Shown here piece by piece: positions 9,624-18,407 of a stretch of DNA of 33,461 nucleotides (within the stretch, counting starts at the first letter, position 1; each line of letters begins with the position of its first letter). Origin of the DNA: Pseudomonadota bacterium (GTDB lineage Bacteria > Pseudomonadota > Alphaproteobacteria > Acetobacterales > Acetobacteraceae); the NCBI GenBank assembly GCA_021799015.1, contig JAJZBH010000004.1, positions 1 through 33,461 on the forward strand, given 5' to 3'. Both the position numbers and the translations under genes were made by a program. Below the pieces are notes generated by a model. It was not told where the DNA came from. It was given only the letters and a program-made list of their open reading frames with translations, and made no database searches.

Positions 9624-10259
9624 TTATTCATTCGCCTCCATGCGTTTTAGCTGGTTCTTCATGGCTTCGAGCAGCGCAGCCACCTGGCCACCGTTATCAC
9701 TTATGACACTTGCGTAATCCGATCGCTCGGTAATCCGCAGTGACGTACCCTCGACTACAACGTCAATGATCTTGGGCGTACCCCTGATATCCTGTACCAC
9801 CCACTGGACGTTAGCTGGGGGATGGTCTGGTCGATTGATTACGGTACTAACCATTTCACCTTCCGGTCCATTCTGCGCGCCAAGTACATGGAAAGTGATG
9901 CCGACATAAGCCCGGATCTGCGTCGTGATATTGAAAGCGAGAAGTTGGTGGAATAGGGTCATGTATTGTTGGCGCTGTTCCGGCGTTGCCACGTTCCAGA
10001 ATCGGCCAAGTACGAATCGGCCGATCTGATTGACAGCGACAATTTCATCAACCAACGCACGGAGCTTGTCAGCTTTTTGCGATGCCGAGCCGGGCCCGTT
10101 GACGATATTCACCAGACGTTCCCCCGATCGCCTGATAAATTGCTCAGCCGCAGATTTTTGAGGCGCAGCGGCAGCGGCCGGCATCAGGTCGGCGAGCACC
10201 GAGATTCCCGGCAAGGCGGCGAATGCTCCTAGCAGAACGCGACGCGAGCGATTGGTCAT
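9624..10259 (-). CDS. mlaC: MlaC, periplasmic phospholipid-binding protein
   Basis: Soluble periplasmic carrier that moves phospholipids between the outer-membrane lipoprotein MlaA and the inner-membrane MlaFED transporter. The protein has 211 residues from the ATG at 10259, which lies one base after the mlaA stop and behind an AGGAAAGG ribosome site within the mlaA end. The N-terminus NRSRRVLLGAFAALPG carries a twin arginine, so export could be by Tat. Family blocks include the NQIGRFVLGRFW, Q-R-Y and YVGITF-type segments and a C-terminal IRGTPKIIDVVVEG followed by RSDYASVI. It is co-transcribed with mlaA. The matching permease and ATPase genes lie 20 kb away at 31033-32588. Confidence 0.92.
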   Translation of the reverse strand: MTNRSRRVLLGAFAALPGISVLADLMPAAAAAPQKSAAEQFIRRSGERLVNIVNGPGSASQKADKLRALVDEIVAVNQIGRFVLGRFWNVATPEQRQQYMTLFHQLLAFNITTQIRAYVGITFHVLGAQNGPEGEMVSTVINRPDHPPANVQWVVQDIRGTPKIIDVVVEGTSLRITERSDYASVISDNGGQVAALLEAMKNQLKRMEANE

Positions 10260-10260
10260 G

Positions 10261-11082
10261 TCAGAAGCCTTTCCTGTATTTCGCATCCAAAGCCTTTTGC
10301 ATCGCGCGTCGTTCTGCAGGAGGATACCACGCAGGAACGGTTGGCACGTTGCTCACATTGATAGTACGCAATTGTGAGGCGCGATGCTGGCGATAAAGGC
10401 TCCGAAATGTGGCATAGGGATCCAGAGCAGTCTCTTTGATGTTCTTGATTGGGCCGATCAGCTCTGCGCGCAGATTGACTAAATTCAGGGCATTTGATGA
10501 ATAGTTAAACGCTGTCAACGCCGTTGAGCCCGGTGCCGGAAATGTCGGCGACAGCACCACGTCAGCAGGAATCGATGTTGCGTCCCGTAACCCTGAAGGA
10601 CCGAAAAGCGGCAAATAGAGATATGGTCCAGCTGGCACACCATAGCCAGCCAAAGTTAGGCCGAGGTCGGTATAAACCCTATGGTACCCTAGGGCACTGG
10701 CCGGATCAAAGATTCCCCCCAGACCGATGGTCGAATTGACCAGAAACCGGACCAACGTTGTACCAGCGTCCGTGGGTTTGCCGGCTGCCATAAAACATAG
10801 CAGTTGGCCTGGGGCTGACAGATTGTTCATGAAATCAGTAACATGATTGCGGAATGGCTGGCTCGTCACACGGTCGTAGCCTTCTGCAACAGGCAACATT
10901 ATATAGGTATCAAGGACGTTGTTGACCTTATAAAATGCTTGATTCATCGGTTTCAGCGGATCGTTCTGCTGCTGGTAGGCTTGATAAGCCAATTTGTCCG
11001 TTTTGGGTGGTGGAGTCGCACACCCAACGAGACTTACGCAAAGGCCGCAGAGGGCAAGGAACGGTAGGATCGCGTTTGCCAT
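10261..11082 (-). CDS. mlaA: MlaA (VacJ), outer-membrane lipoprotein of phospholipid transport
   Basis: Lipoprotein that removes misplaced phospholipids from the outer leaflet of the outer membrane and passes them to MlaC. I place the start at the ATG at 11082, behind AGGAG. It gives 273 residues with a lipoprotein signal ending in the lipobox LVGC (cysteine at about residue 21). The longer open frame to 11163 would put a non-signal-like basic stretch in front. Family features include NDPLKPMNQAFYKVNNVLD, FMNNLSAPGQLLCF, RFLVNSTIGLGGIFDPA and LGLTLAGYGVPAGPYLYLPLFGPS (split here as two blocks around YGV). It is followed after one base by mlaC. Its start diverges from metF. Confidence 0.94.
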   Translation of the reverse strand: MANAILPFLALCGLCVSLVGCATPPPKTDKLAYQAYQQQNDPLKPMNQAFYKVNNVLDTYIMLPVAEGYDRVTSQPFRNHVTDFMNNLSAPGQLLCFMAAGKPTDAGTTLVRFLVNSTIGLGGIFDPASALGYHRVYTDLGLTLAGYGVPAGPYLYLPLFGPSGLRDATSIPADVVLSPTFPAPGSTALTAFNYSSNALNLVNLRAELIGPIKNIKETALDPYATFRSLYRQHRASQLRTINVSNVPTVPAWYPPAERRAMQKALDAKYRKGF

Positions 11083-11300
11083 GATGCTCCTGTTTCGCCC
11101 CCGATCCGGGGCCTTGCTGGTCTTAGACACAGAATGTTTTCCGTCGGCCTCGGTACGGGCCACGGGATCTATGTAGCGCGTGTACTGGATCGATCAATCT
11201 TCATGTTGCTCTGCAGCGCGGCAGGCAAGCCTCCCTGATGTTCCTGGCCTTGAACCGCATCGTGCTTCCTGCCACCACAATACATGAAGGAGCTCCAACG
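11083..11300. promoter_or_regulatory. Divergent promoter region between mlaA and metF
   Basis: These 218 bases separate two divergently read genes, so they should hold both promoters. I see no hexamer pair I would defend. A GGCAGG (about 11220) and CCTGCC (about 11269) could pair across the metF leader. I looked for a SAM- or SAH-type riboswitch before metF and did not recognise one. Confidence 0.35.
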
Positions 11301-12263
11301 ATGAATAGCGAATCTTCGCCCTCGGTCCTATCGCGCTGGTTGTCAGGCGAGCGTCTCGTACCAATCGCCACGCGAATGGCACACCTTACGCCGCCGGAAA
11401 TTTCGTTTGAATTTTTCCCTCCAAAGACTGAGATTCTGGAGGATCAGTTATGGAGTTGCATTCGTCGCCTCGAGCCGCTTCGCCCACGCTTTGTGTCGGT
11501 GACGTACGGTGCTGGCGGGTCAACGCAAGAACGGACCCATGCAACAGTTCTACGTCTGGTCCGCGAAACCAGCCTGACACCTGCGGCTCATCTCACCTGC
11601 GTTGGAGCAAGTCGCGACGAAGTGGACGCTGTCGCAAGGCGGTACTGGGACGCAGGCGTACGGCATATCGTTGCGTTGCGCGGGGATCCCCCGAGTGGCG
11701 CTTCTTATGTAGCGCATCCGGCCGGTTACAGGTTCGCTGCTGACCTGGTTGCAGGTCTGAAACGAGTTGCCGATTTTGAAATTTCGGTGGCTGCTTACCC
11801 AGAGACACATCCACAGGCAATCAGCCCCGAATTTGATCTCGATAACCTGAAGCGTAAGCTTGATGCGGGTGCTTCCAGCGCCATAAGCCAAGTCTTCTTC
11901 GACACAGGAATTTTTCTTGACTTTCTGGACCGGGCTCTTGCCGCTGGCATCACCGCGCCCATCATCCCGGGGATCATGCCGGTGTCAAACTTCGCACAAG
12001 CAAAGCGGATGAGCGAGATGGGCGGTACACGTGTGCCAGAATGGATGGAAGAAATGTTCGCGGGGCTTGGTAACGACCCGGAAACTCGCCGCATGGTCGC
12101 TGCTGCCATTGCGGCTGAACAGGTTCGCACGCTACAGGCGAACGGCATTGATCAATTTCATTTTTACACGCTAAACCGAGCTGATTTAGTGTTCGCGATT
12201 GCACACATCTTGGGTGTACGAACGCGCCCTGTTGAGCCGTCGACCGGCAGCGACATTTCGTGA
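11301..12263 (+). CDS. metF: Methylenetetrahydrofolate reductase
   Basis: FAD enzyme that reduces 5,10-methylene-THF to 5-methyl-THF, the methyl donor for methionine synthesis. I choose the ATG at 11301 because AAGGAG lies 9 bases before it. The product has 320 residues, slightly longer than the family norm at its N-terminus. Diagnostic blocks are ISFEFFPPKTE (with the catalytic glutamate), FVSVTYGAGGSTQERTHATV, HLTCVG, ALRGDPP and ISQVFFDTGIFLDFLDRA, and the C-terminal GIDQFHFYTLNRADL. Its stop overlaps the GTG start of uvrD by four bases (GTGA), so the two are translationally coupled. Together with B12 import it fits a methionine route through MetH, which is not in this window. Confidence 0.95.
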   Translation: MNSESSPSVLSRWLSGERLVPIATRMAHLTPPEISFEFFPPKTEILEDQLWSCIRRLEPLRPRFVSVTYGAGGSTQERTHATVLRLVRETSLTPAAHLTCVGASRDEVDAVARRYWDAGVRHIVALRGDPPSGASYVAHPAGYRFAADLVAGLKRVADFEISVAAYPETHPQAISPEFDLDNLKRKLDAGASSAISQVFFDTGIFLDFLDRALAAGITAPIIPGIMPVSNFAQAKRMSEMGGTRVPEWMEEMFAGLGNDPETRRMVAAAIAAEQVRTLQANGIDQFHFYTLNRADLVFAIAHILGVRTRPVEPSTGSDIS

Positions 12264-14443
12264 GTACCTACCTTAACGGACTGAATCACGCCCAACGGGA
12301 GGCTGTTGAAACGACCGAAGGGCCCGTTCTGGTTCTTGCTGGAGCAGGAACAGGGAAGACCCGTGTGCTTACAACAAGATTTGCTCATATTCTGCTCACG
12401 CGAAGGGCGCTTCCGAACCAAATACTTTCCGTCACGTTTACTAACAAAGCGGCGCGCGAAATGCGGGGGCGTATCGAAGTCCTAATCGGAGGACCTGCTG
12501 ATGGGCTGTGGCTTGGCACCTTTCATTCACTGGCTGCGCGCATGCTCCGCCGCCATGCTGATCGTGTCAATCGAACCGCCCATTTTTCGATCCTTGATCC
12601 GGACGACCAGCTAAGAACACTTAAACAGGTGATGGAAGCGCGCCATTTGGACGTGAAACGCTTCCCGCCCCAAGGTTTGATCGGGACAATTCAGCGCTGG
12701 AAGGATCGCGGATTGATGCCTGATCAGGTGTCCCAGTACGAGGATCTTGACTGGGGCGCCACGTCGGCACGCGATCTCTACGCCGCCTATCAGGACCGCC
12801 TGCGTGCGCTAGATGCCGTCGACTTCGGTGACCTTTTGCTGCTTACGACGGATTTGCTCAAGCGAGACCCAGATGTACTCGCAGCCTATCATCGCGCATT
12901 TCGTTACATTCTTGTTGACGAATATCAAGACACGAACACAATCCAATACTACTGGATGCGTCTTCTAGCTCAGGCGCACAAGAATGTTTGCTGTGTCGGC
13001 GACGATGATCAGAGCATCTACTCGTGGCGCGGTGCAGAGATTGAAAACATCCTTCGCTTTGAAACCGATTTTCCCGGCGCGAAAATCATTCGTCTCGAAC
13101 AAAACTACCGCTCGACTGTGCCGATACTTGCGGCAGCAGCTCATCTTATTTCCCATAACAAGTCCCGCCTCGGCAAAACCCTCCATTCTGGCCATACCGA
13201 GACTGGCGGCGAAAAGGTTGAGATTCTGTCATTTTGGGACTCCGACGAAGAAGCTAGGATGATTGGTGATCGCATTGGAATTTTGCGTGAGCAGGGTGAG
13301 AAATTGGCTGAATGCGCCGTGCTTGTCCGTGCTGGCTTTCAGACCCGTGCTTTTGAAGAGCGATTCATCCAGATCGGCTTGCCTTATCGGCTTATCGGAG
13401 GATTGCGCTTTTACGAGCGTGCGGAGATCAGAGACGCGATCGCATACCTGCGTGTACTTACTCGACCTGCTGATGACCTCGCGTTTGAGCGTATCGTTAA
13501 TGTACCTAAGCGGGGGATTGGTGACACAGCGTTATGCCGCCTTCGCGAACGCGCGAGCTCTGATCGCGTGCCGCTCACTGAGGCGGCGTCGCGTGTCATC
13601 ATGGGTGGAGGCGTGCGTGGCAAGGCGCGTGACTCTCTGCGTGAGTTGCTGGAAAACTTTTGGAATTGGAAGCGAGTTTTGCGGGAGGACGGCCACGTTA
13701 TAGCCTTTTCTACGATCCTCAATGAAAGCGGCTATGCCGCCATGTGGAACGAGAACAAGTCGCCAGATGCTGCTGGCCGCGTGGAAAACCTCAAGGAATT
13801 GGGCCGAGCGCTTGCTGATTTTGAAACGCTTGAAGGTTTTCTCGACCACGTATCGCTTGTTATGGAGAACGATGAGATGGCGGCGGGCGACCGTGTTGCG
13901 CTAATGACACTGCACGCCGCAAAAGGGCTAGAGTTCAGCAACGTCTTTCTCCCAGGCTGGGAGGAAGGCGTATTCCCGAATCAACGGGCGCTCGACGAGG
14001 GGGGCGCAAAGGCCCTTGAGGAAGAGCGTCGCCTTGCTTATGTCGGGATCACGCGTGCTCGGCACCGGCTGATCATATCGCATTGCGCAAACCGCCGCGT
14101 TTACGCCACTTGGCAATCGAGTACCCCTAGCCGTTTTACTGAGGAACTTCCAGGAGAATTTTGTACAAGTGGAGGAACAGCTTTACCTAAGTCTGAAGAA
14201 TCGCTCTTTGTCTCTTCATATTTTGGAGATGCGCGTGTTCATGTCGCGCATAGCATTACGGTTGGACGGCATACGTCTACGTCACTTCGCGATTCCGACG
14301 ACTTATCTCTCGGCTCGCGTGTCTTTCATCAGAAGTTCGGTTACGGGATTGTGCGCGACGTAGATGGTGATCGCGTTACTATTGATTTTGATCAGGCCGG
14401 AGAAAAGCGTGTCCTAAAAAGCTATATCGAACAGAGCAGGTAA
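12260..14443 (+). CDS. uvrD: UvrD/PcrA-type superfamily 1 DNA helicase
   Basis: ATP-dependent 3'-5' helicase for nucleotide-excision and mismatch repair and for removing proteins from DNA. The protein has 727 residues and starts at GTG 12260 inside the metF stop. Motifs appear in the proper order: Q-motif LNHAQREAV (8-16), Walker A AGAGTGKT (27-34), TNKAAREM, Walker B DEYQDTN, GDDDQSIYSWRGA, QNYRS, TLHAAKGLEF and VGITRAR. The C-terminus (HQKFGYGIVRDVDGDRVTIDF region) is the Tudor-like domain of PcrA/UvrD that contacts RNA polymerase. Length and motifs are intact. It is followed after 9 bases by prmA. PcrA would be an equally good name. Confidence 0.95.
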   Translation: MSTYLNGLNHAQREAVETTEGPVLVLAGAGTGKTRVLTTRFAHILLTRRALPNQILSVTFTNKAAREMRGRIEVLIGGPADGLWLGTFHSLAARMLRRHADRVNRTAHFSILDPDDQLRTLKQVMEARHLDVKRFPPQGLIGTIQRWKDRGLMPDQVSQYEDLDWGATSARDLYAAYQDRLRALDAVDFGDLLLLTTDLLKRDPDVLAAYHRAFRYILVDEYQDTNTIQYYWMRLLAQAHKNVCCVGDDDQSIYSWRGAEIENILRFETDFPGAKIIRLEQNYRSTVPILAAAAHLISHNKSRLGKTLHSGHTETGGEKVEILSFWDSDEEARMIGDRIGILREQGEKLAECAVLVRAGFQTRAFEERFIQIGLPYRLIGGLRFYERAEIRDAIAYLRVLTRPADDLAFERIVNVPKRGIGDTALCRLRERASSDRVPLTEAASRVIMGGGVRGKARDSLRELLENFWNWKRVLREDGHVIAFSTILNESGYAAMWNENKSPDAAGRVENLKELGRALADFETLEGFLDHVSLVMENDEMAAGDRVALMTLHAAKGLEFSNVFLPGWEEGVFPNQRALDEGGAKALEEERRLAYVGITRARHRLIISHCANRRVYATWQSSTPSRFTEELPGEFCTSGGTALPKSEESLFVSSYFGDARVHVAHSITVGRHTSTSLRDSDDLSLGSRVFHQKFGYGIVRDVDGDRVTIDFDQAGEKRVLKSYIEQSR

Positions 14444-14452
14444 CACAGAAAA

Positions 14453-15343
14453 ATGAACTGGCGTATCGGTGAGCTTGAGCGGATTACCGTTGTCGTACCT
14501 GCTGAGGCACTTGAAGCCTTTGAGGCTGCATTCGAGAGTTGTTGCTGTGCAATAAGTTTCTTCTTCGATGAGGTGGCTGGAGTCTGGATTCTTGAAGGCT
14601 TGCGTGAGCCGGGAAGGCAAGACTCCGACCTTTCCGCGGCGTTGGCGCTTGCCGAAGAGATAAGCGGCATTGCGCCGCCGCTTGACCGCAGCACTCTTCC
14701 GGCGGGAGGCTGGCTAGCACGTTCGTTTGCCGGTTTTCCAGAGCAAATCATTGGCAACCATTTTGTGATTCAGGGGAGTCATATTAAATCCAAGCCGTCT
14801 GGTTGTCGCATTGACATCAGGCTGGATGCGGGCCTCGCCTTCGGATCCGGAGAACACGAAACTACACGAGGATGCCTGCTTGCGCTCGAACGTTTGCCGC
14901 ACGGAAAGCAGCGGTGTCGGATCTTGGATTTAGGCACGGGTTCTGGCGTTCTGGCGATCGCTGCTGCCAAGCTGCTACGTCGAAGAGTTTTGGCCAGCGA
15001 CATAGATCAACGTTCCGTGATCGTGGCGAAGCAGAACGCGGCACGTAATAACGTAGCTGCTTTTGTACGCGTTATACGTGGAAATGGCTGGAAGAACAAA
15101 ATTATTCGTCAAAAGGGCCCTTACGATTTAGTTTTTGCGAACATTCTGGCTCGCCCGCTTGCGGCGATGGCACAAGAACTAGCCGTGAATCTTGCTCCGG
15201 GAGGGATTGCCATTTTGTCGGGTCTACTTCGTAGTCAGGAGCGTTTCGTACTCACGGCCCATCGTCGGCATGGCGTTTGGCTCCGCGATCGTATCCATAT
15301 GGGCGCGTGGACCACACTTGTACTCCAGAAGGGCCCGCGGTGA
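14453..15343 (+). CDS. prmA: Ribosomal protein L11 methyltransferase
   Basis: SAM-dependent enzyme that trimethylates ribosomal protein L11. The protein has 296 residues, the usual length. The N-terminal recognition domain is followed by RLDAGLAFGSGEHETTRGCL, the SAM motif ILDLGTGSGVLAIAAAKL (157-174), the acidic end of beta-2 (ASDID), and DLVFANILARPL, which holds the catalytic-site N-I-L in this family. The Shine-Dalgarno is poor (ACAGAAAA before the ATG), and only 9 bases separate it from the uvrD stop, so it probably relies on translation of uvrD. It is the last gene of the metF-uvrD-prmA unit. Confidence 0.93.
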   Translation: MNWRIGELERITVVVPAEALEAFEAAFESCCCAISFFFDEVAGVWILEGLREPGRQDSDLSAALALAEEISGIAPPLDRSTLPAGGWLARSFAGFPEQIIGNHFVIQGSHIKSKPSGCRIDIRLDAGLAFGSGEHETTRGCLLALERLPHGKQRCRILDLGTGSGVLAIAAAKLLRRRVLASDIDQRSVIVAKQNAARNNVAAFVRVIRGNGWKNKIIRQKGPYDLVFANILARPLAAMAQELAVNLAPGGIAILSGLLRSQERFVLTAHRRHGVWLRDRIHMGAWTTLVLQKGPR

Positions 15344-15965
15344 TGTTTGGCGTGCTGATTTTCGTGCTCTGAAACCCTGACTAATTCGGCGTAAGACGGG
15401 AATGGCGCCGCTAACGGCAATGCGTCTGCTTCAAATACAGGTTTCGCAGCGTAGGCTGGGTGTGTTTGCGGATGGTGAGGCCAAGGTTGGTCCATAGATC
15501 GGTAATGAGGAATGGTCGTACCCAATGTGTGTGTTATGCACAACGACGTCAGTGAAACGCAAAGTCGTCTGAGTCGGGCGGGGCTCTTGTGGAGCAGAGA
15601 TTAGCTAACGGCTTTTCGAAATGGAGTCAGCGTACTGGACGCGTTGCCAGACCCGATGTTTATGCCGGAGGCGGGTAAACGTATGGCAGTTTGTCGCGGC
15701 GTGATACGGCGCCTAGGCTTGGTGGGACTGAAACCGTTGGAGCATAACGCCTTGCCTAAAGGCGCCAAAAGCGGGGTTCTGTATTTTGGCGCGCCTGTTT
15801 TGATGTCACGGTTTGGCCACAACTCAAGATAGGCGCGCGACTGCAAACCTTAAAGTGTCGTTACGATAGCGCGTACTGGCCCAACGTCGTAAGATCTTGG
15901 CCAGACTCTCAAAAGGGGTCTTATTCGTTGTAAAGTTATTGATTGGTTTAGTAAGGGATGATGCA
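15344..15965. other. Intergenic stretch, no gene recognised
   Basis: About 620 bases between prmA and the aminopeptidase gene. Overlapping short frames on both strands (for example 15601-15846 minus and 15644-15832 plus) carry no motif I know. The aminopeptidase promoter should be in its right part. No clear terminator for the metF-uvrD-prmA unit is visible. Confidence 0.4.
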
Positions 15966-17747
15966 ATGGAGCCAACCCGCGCCGACGCGATCCGCCGCAT
16001 ACTACGGGAGCGCAATCTTGATGGCTTTATCCAGCCACGGAACGACGAGTTCTTCGGAGAATTCGTTCCACCTTCCGACGAACGTCTGGCATGGCTGACG
16101 GGTTTTACCGGTAGTGCTGGCCTCGCGATCCTTCTGCGCGATCGTGCAGCGGTATTCTCAGATGGGCGGTACATGATACAATTGGCTCAACAGACCGACC
16201 CGTTGATCTGGGAGCGGGTTCGCATTGCGGATATGAGGCCCGAGGAATGGTTGCGCGTCAATGCACCACTGGGTGCCCGCATTGGTTACGATCCTTGGTT
16301 GATGAGCGCTGAGACAATTGACAAGTTTTCTAAAGCCGGAATTGCGCCCGTAGCGATCGCGAACCCGATTGACATGCTTTGGGAAAACCGTCCGAAGTCG
16401 TATCCGGCGCCCGCATGGCCGCATGGGTTAGAATTCTCTGGTGAATCCGCCGGTCACAAGCGCGCACGTATAGGCGCCGCCATTAGCTCCGAGGGAGCAG
16501 ACGCCACCCTGTTGACAGATCCGCATGCTGTCGCTTGGCTTTTCAATTTACGCGGAAGTGACTTGCCATATACGCCGATTCTGCTGGCTACTGCATTGCT
16601 GCGCAATGACGGCTCGGCGGAGCTATACGTCGACCCACTGAAGCTCAACGACGCTGTTCGCTCCCACCTTGGACACGGTGTTACGATTGTGCCGCGCGAG
16701 TCGATGGTTCGCTCGCTTTCGACATTACAGGGGCAGCGTGTTCGCATTGATCCCGCCACTTCTCCTATTCGCTATCTTCAAATCCTCAGTGAGGCTGGGG
16801 CAATTGCTGTTTCTGGTCACGATCCTTGCGTTTTGCCGCGAGCAATAAAAAACGGCGTGGAGCGGAAAGGAGCGCGCAACGCGCACCGACGCGATGCGGT
16901 TGCGATGTGCAAGTTTTTGGCATGGTTCATTGCCGAAGCTCCAACCGGGAAACTGGACGAAACGTCGGCGGCGGCGAAATTGCATGAGTTTCGGTCCGTC
17001 GCACCGGAATTTCGTAGTGATAGTTTCCCGTCAATCTCGGCTGCAGGCGAACATGGAGCTATCGTTCATTATCATGCAAACAACATCACCAATCGGCCAA
17101 TTCGCCGCAATGAAGTTTATCTCATCGACTCCGGAGGGCAATACCCTGACGGCACGACCGATATTACGCGGACGCTTTGGACGGGTCCGGGTGTTCCACC
17201 TTCGGATGTGCGTGACTGTTATACTCGAGTTCTTGGGGGGCATATTGCGTTGGCTCGCGCGCGGTTTCCAGAGGGTACAAGTGGCCCGATGCTTGACGCT
17301 CTCGCTCGCACGATGCTCTGGGACGCTGGCCTCGATTACGATCACGGGACCGGTCACGGTGTTGGTTCGTACCTGTCTGTTCACGAGGGGCCTGTCGCGT
17401 TCCACCGTACCGGAAAGCCGGTTCCACTCGCATCCGGAATGATTCTTTCCGATGAGCCTGGTTACTATCGGGAAAATAAGTATGGCATCCGACTCGAAAA
17501 TCTCCTTCTCGTTCGCGAAGCCGCGCTTTCTGCCGCTAAATCTTTTCTGGAATTTGAAACGTTGACCCTTGTCCCCTTTGACATGCGTTTGGTCGACGTT
17601 TCCCTCCTTGATGCACGCTCACGTATGTGGTTGGACGCATACCATGCTAGAGTTCTTGTTGAAATCGGCCCGTTGTTGGACGACTCGACGCGAAACCTCC
17701 TCACGGGTCTGTCCTGCGATGATTGGATGTCAATCGCTTCGTCGTGA
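15966..17747 (+). CDS. Aminopeptidase P family protein (Xaa-Pro aminopeptidase, M24B)
   Basis: Dinuclear-metal peptidase that removes an N-terminal residue preceding proline; cytoplasmic. I choose the ATG at 15966, behind AAGGGA, over upstream in-frame starts because the sequence from MEPTRADAIRRILRE onward matches the family and the earlier part does not. The protein has 593 residues, the long three-domain type: creatinase-like N-domain, a second creatinase-like domain, then the M24 pita-bread domain. All metal ligands are visible: D in DSGGQYPDGTTDITRT (two aspartates), H in GTGHGVGSYLSVHEGP, E in SDEPGYY and E in GIRLENL. Thirteen bases before the start lies a T-rich stretch. It is followed after 75 bases by thpR. 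Confidence 0.94.
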   Translation: MEPTRADAIRRILRERNLDGFIQPRNDEFFGEFVPPSDERLAWLTGFTGSAGLAILLRDRAAVFSDGRYMIQLAQQTDPLIWERVRIADMRPEEWLRVNAPLGARIGYDPWLMSAETIDKFSKAGIAPVAIANPIDMLWENRPKSYPAPAWPHGLEFSGESAGHKRARIGAAISSEGADATLLTDPHAVAWLFNLRGSDLPYTPILLATALLRNDGSAELYVDPLKLNDAVRSHLGHGVTIVPRESMVRSLSTLQGQRVRIDPATSPIRYLQILSEAGAIAVSGHDPCVLPRAIKNGVERKGARNAHRRDAVAMCKFLAWFIAEAPTGKLDETSAAAKLHEFRSVAPEFRSDSFPSISAAGEHGAIVHYHANNITNRPIRRNEVYLIDSGGQYPDGTTDITRTLWTGPGVPPSDVRDCYTRVLGGHIALARARFPEGTSGPMLDALARTMLWDAGLDYDHGTGHGVGSYLSVHEGPVAFHRTGKPVPLASGMILSDEPGYYRENKYGIRLENLLLVREAALSAAKSFLEFETLTLVPFDMRLVDVSLLDARSRMWLDAYHARVLVEIGPLLDDSTRNLLTGLSCDDWMSIASS

Positions 17748-17760
17748 TTTGAATCGCTCG

Positions 17761-17796
17761 GTGAGGCTTGGCCTTATTTTTGGTGTGCCGCCTCAC
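17761..17796 (+). other. Hairpin between the aminopeptidase gene and thpR
   Basis: GTGAGGC (17761-17767) is perfectly complementary to GCCTCAC (17790-17796), with a 22-base loop containing a TTATTTTT run. It starts 13 bases after the aminopeptidase stop and ends shortly before the thpR ribosome site. It could stabilise the upstream mRNA end or modulate thpR translation; function is unproven. Confidence 0.4.
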
Positions 17797-17822
17797 GTTG
17801 CCGTTTTGAAAGGAGGTAGAAC

Positions 17823-18356
17823 GTGCGCCTTTTCGTAGCCCTTGATCTGCCTTGGGAGGTCAAGCGCAGTTTGGCCGCGTTTGCGATCAATCTTGCCAGT
17901 GCACGCTGGGTTCCTCCCCAGAACATGCATCTGACTTTGCGTTTTATTGGTGAAAGCAAAGGAGCGGAAGCAGAGGAAATTGATTACGCTCTATCGCGCA
18001 TTCAGGCGCGCGAATTCTCACTGGTGCTAACCGGAGTCGGGTGGTTTGAAAAAGCCGGGCGTGTAAACACGCTCTGGATCGGGGTGGAGCGTAACGAGTT
18101 GCTGTTTCGTCTCCAGGTAAAGATCGAGACTGCGCTTCGTCGGATTGGTTTGCCGCCCGAGCGGAGAAAATTCATGCCTCACGTTACTCTCGCGCGTATG
18201 GATCACCCTGTTACCCCTCGTTTGGTTGAGTTCGTCCAAGCTCACAACCTGTACCGCTCGCCAGCGATTGTAGCTGAACATATAACCCTGTTTAGCTCTC
18301 ACCTAGGTGGTGAGGTACCTGACTATACGGCTGAGATGGAGTATACTTTAGGATAA
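17823..18356 (+). CDS. thpR: RNA 2',3'-cyclic phosphodiesterase (LigT/ThpR family)
   Basis: 2H-phosphoesterase that opens 2',3'-cyclic phosphates on RNA ends. The protein has 177 residues. The two catalytic HxTx motifs are HLTL at residues 36-39 and HVTL at residues 120-123, in the correct contexts (MHLTLRFIGES and FMPHVTLARM). The start is GTG at 17823, supported by an excellent Shine-Dalgarno AAAGGAGGT (17809-17817), 5 bases before it. This is the strongest ribosome site in the window, which fits a GTG start. The gene follows the aminopeptidase gene and converges on the AI-2E family transporter gene, whose end is 51 bases away. Confidence 0.93.
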   Translation: MRLFVALDLPWEVKRSLAAFAINLASARWVPPQNMHLTLRFIGESKGAEAEEIDYALSRIQAREFSLVLTGVGWFEKAGRVNTLWIGVERNELLFRLQVKIETALRRIGLPPERRKFMPHVTLARMDHPVTPRLVEFVQAHNLYRSPAIVAEHITLFSSHLGGEVPDYTAEMEYTLG

Positions 18357-18407
18357 GGCTTCAGCGTAGCGTTATATCTAATAGCCGACCCGAGGATCTA
18401 GAAGGCT

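Noticed and set aside
11083-11300. SAM- or SAH-type riboswitch before metF
   Set aside because: I could not identify the conserved cores of either class; only a weak long-range pairing is possible.
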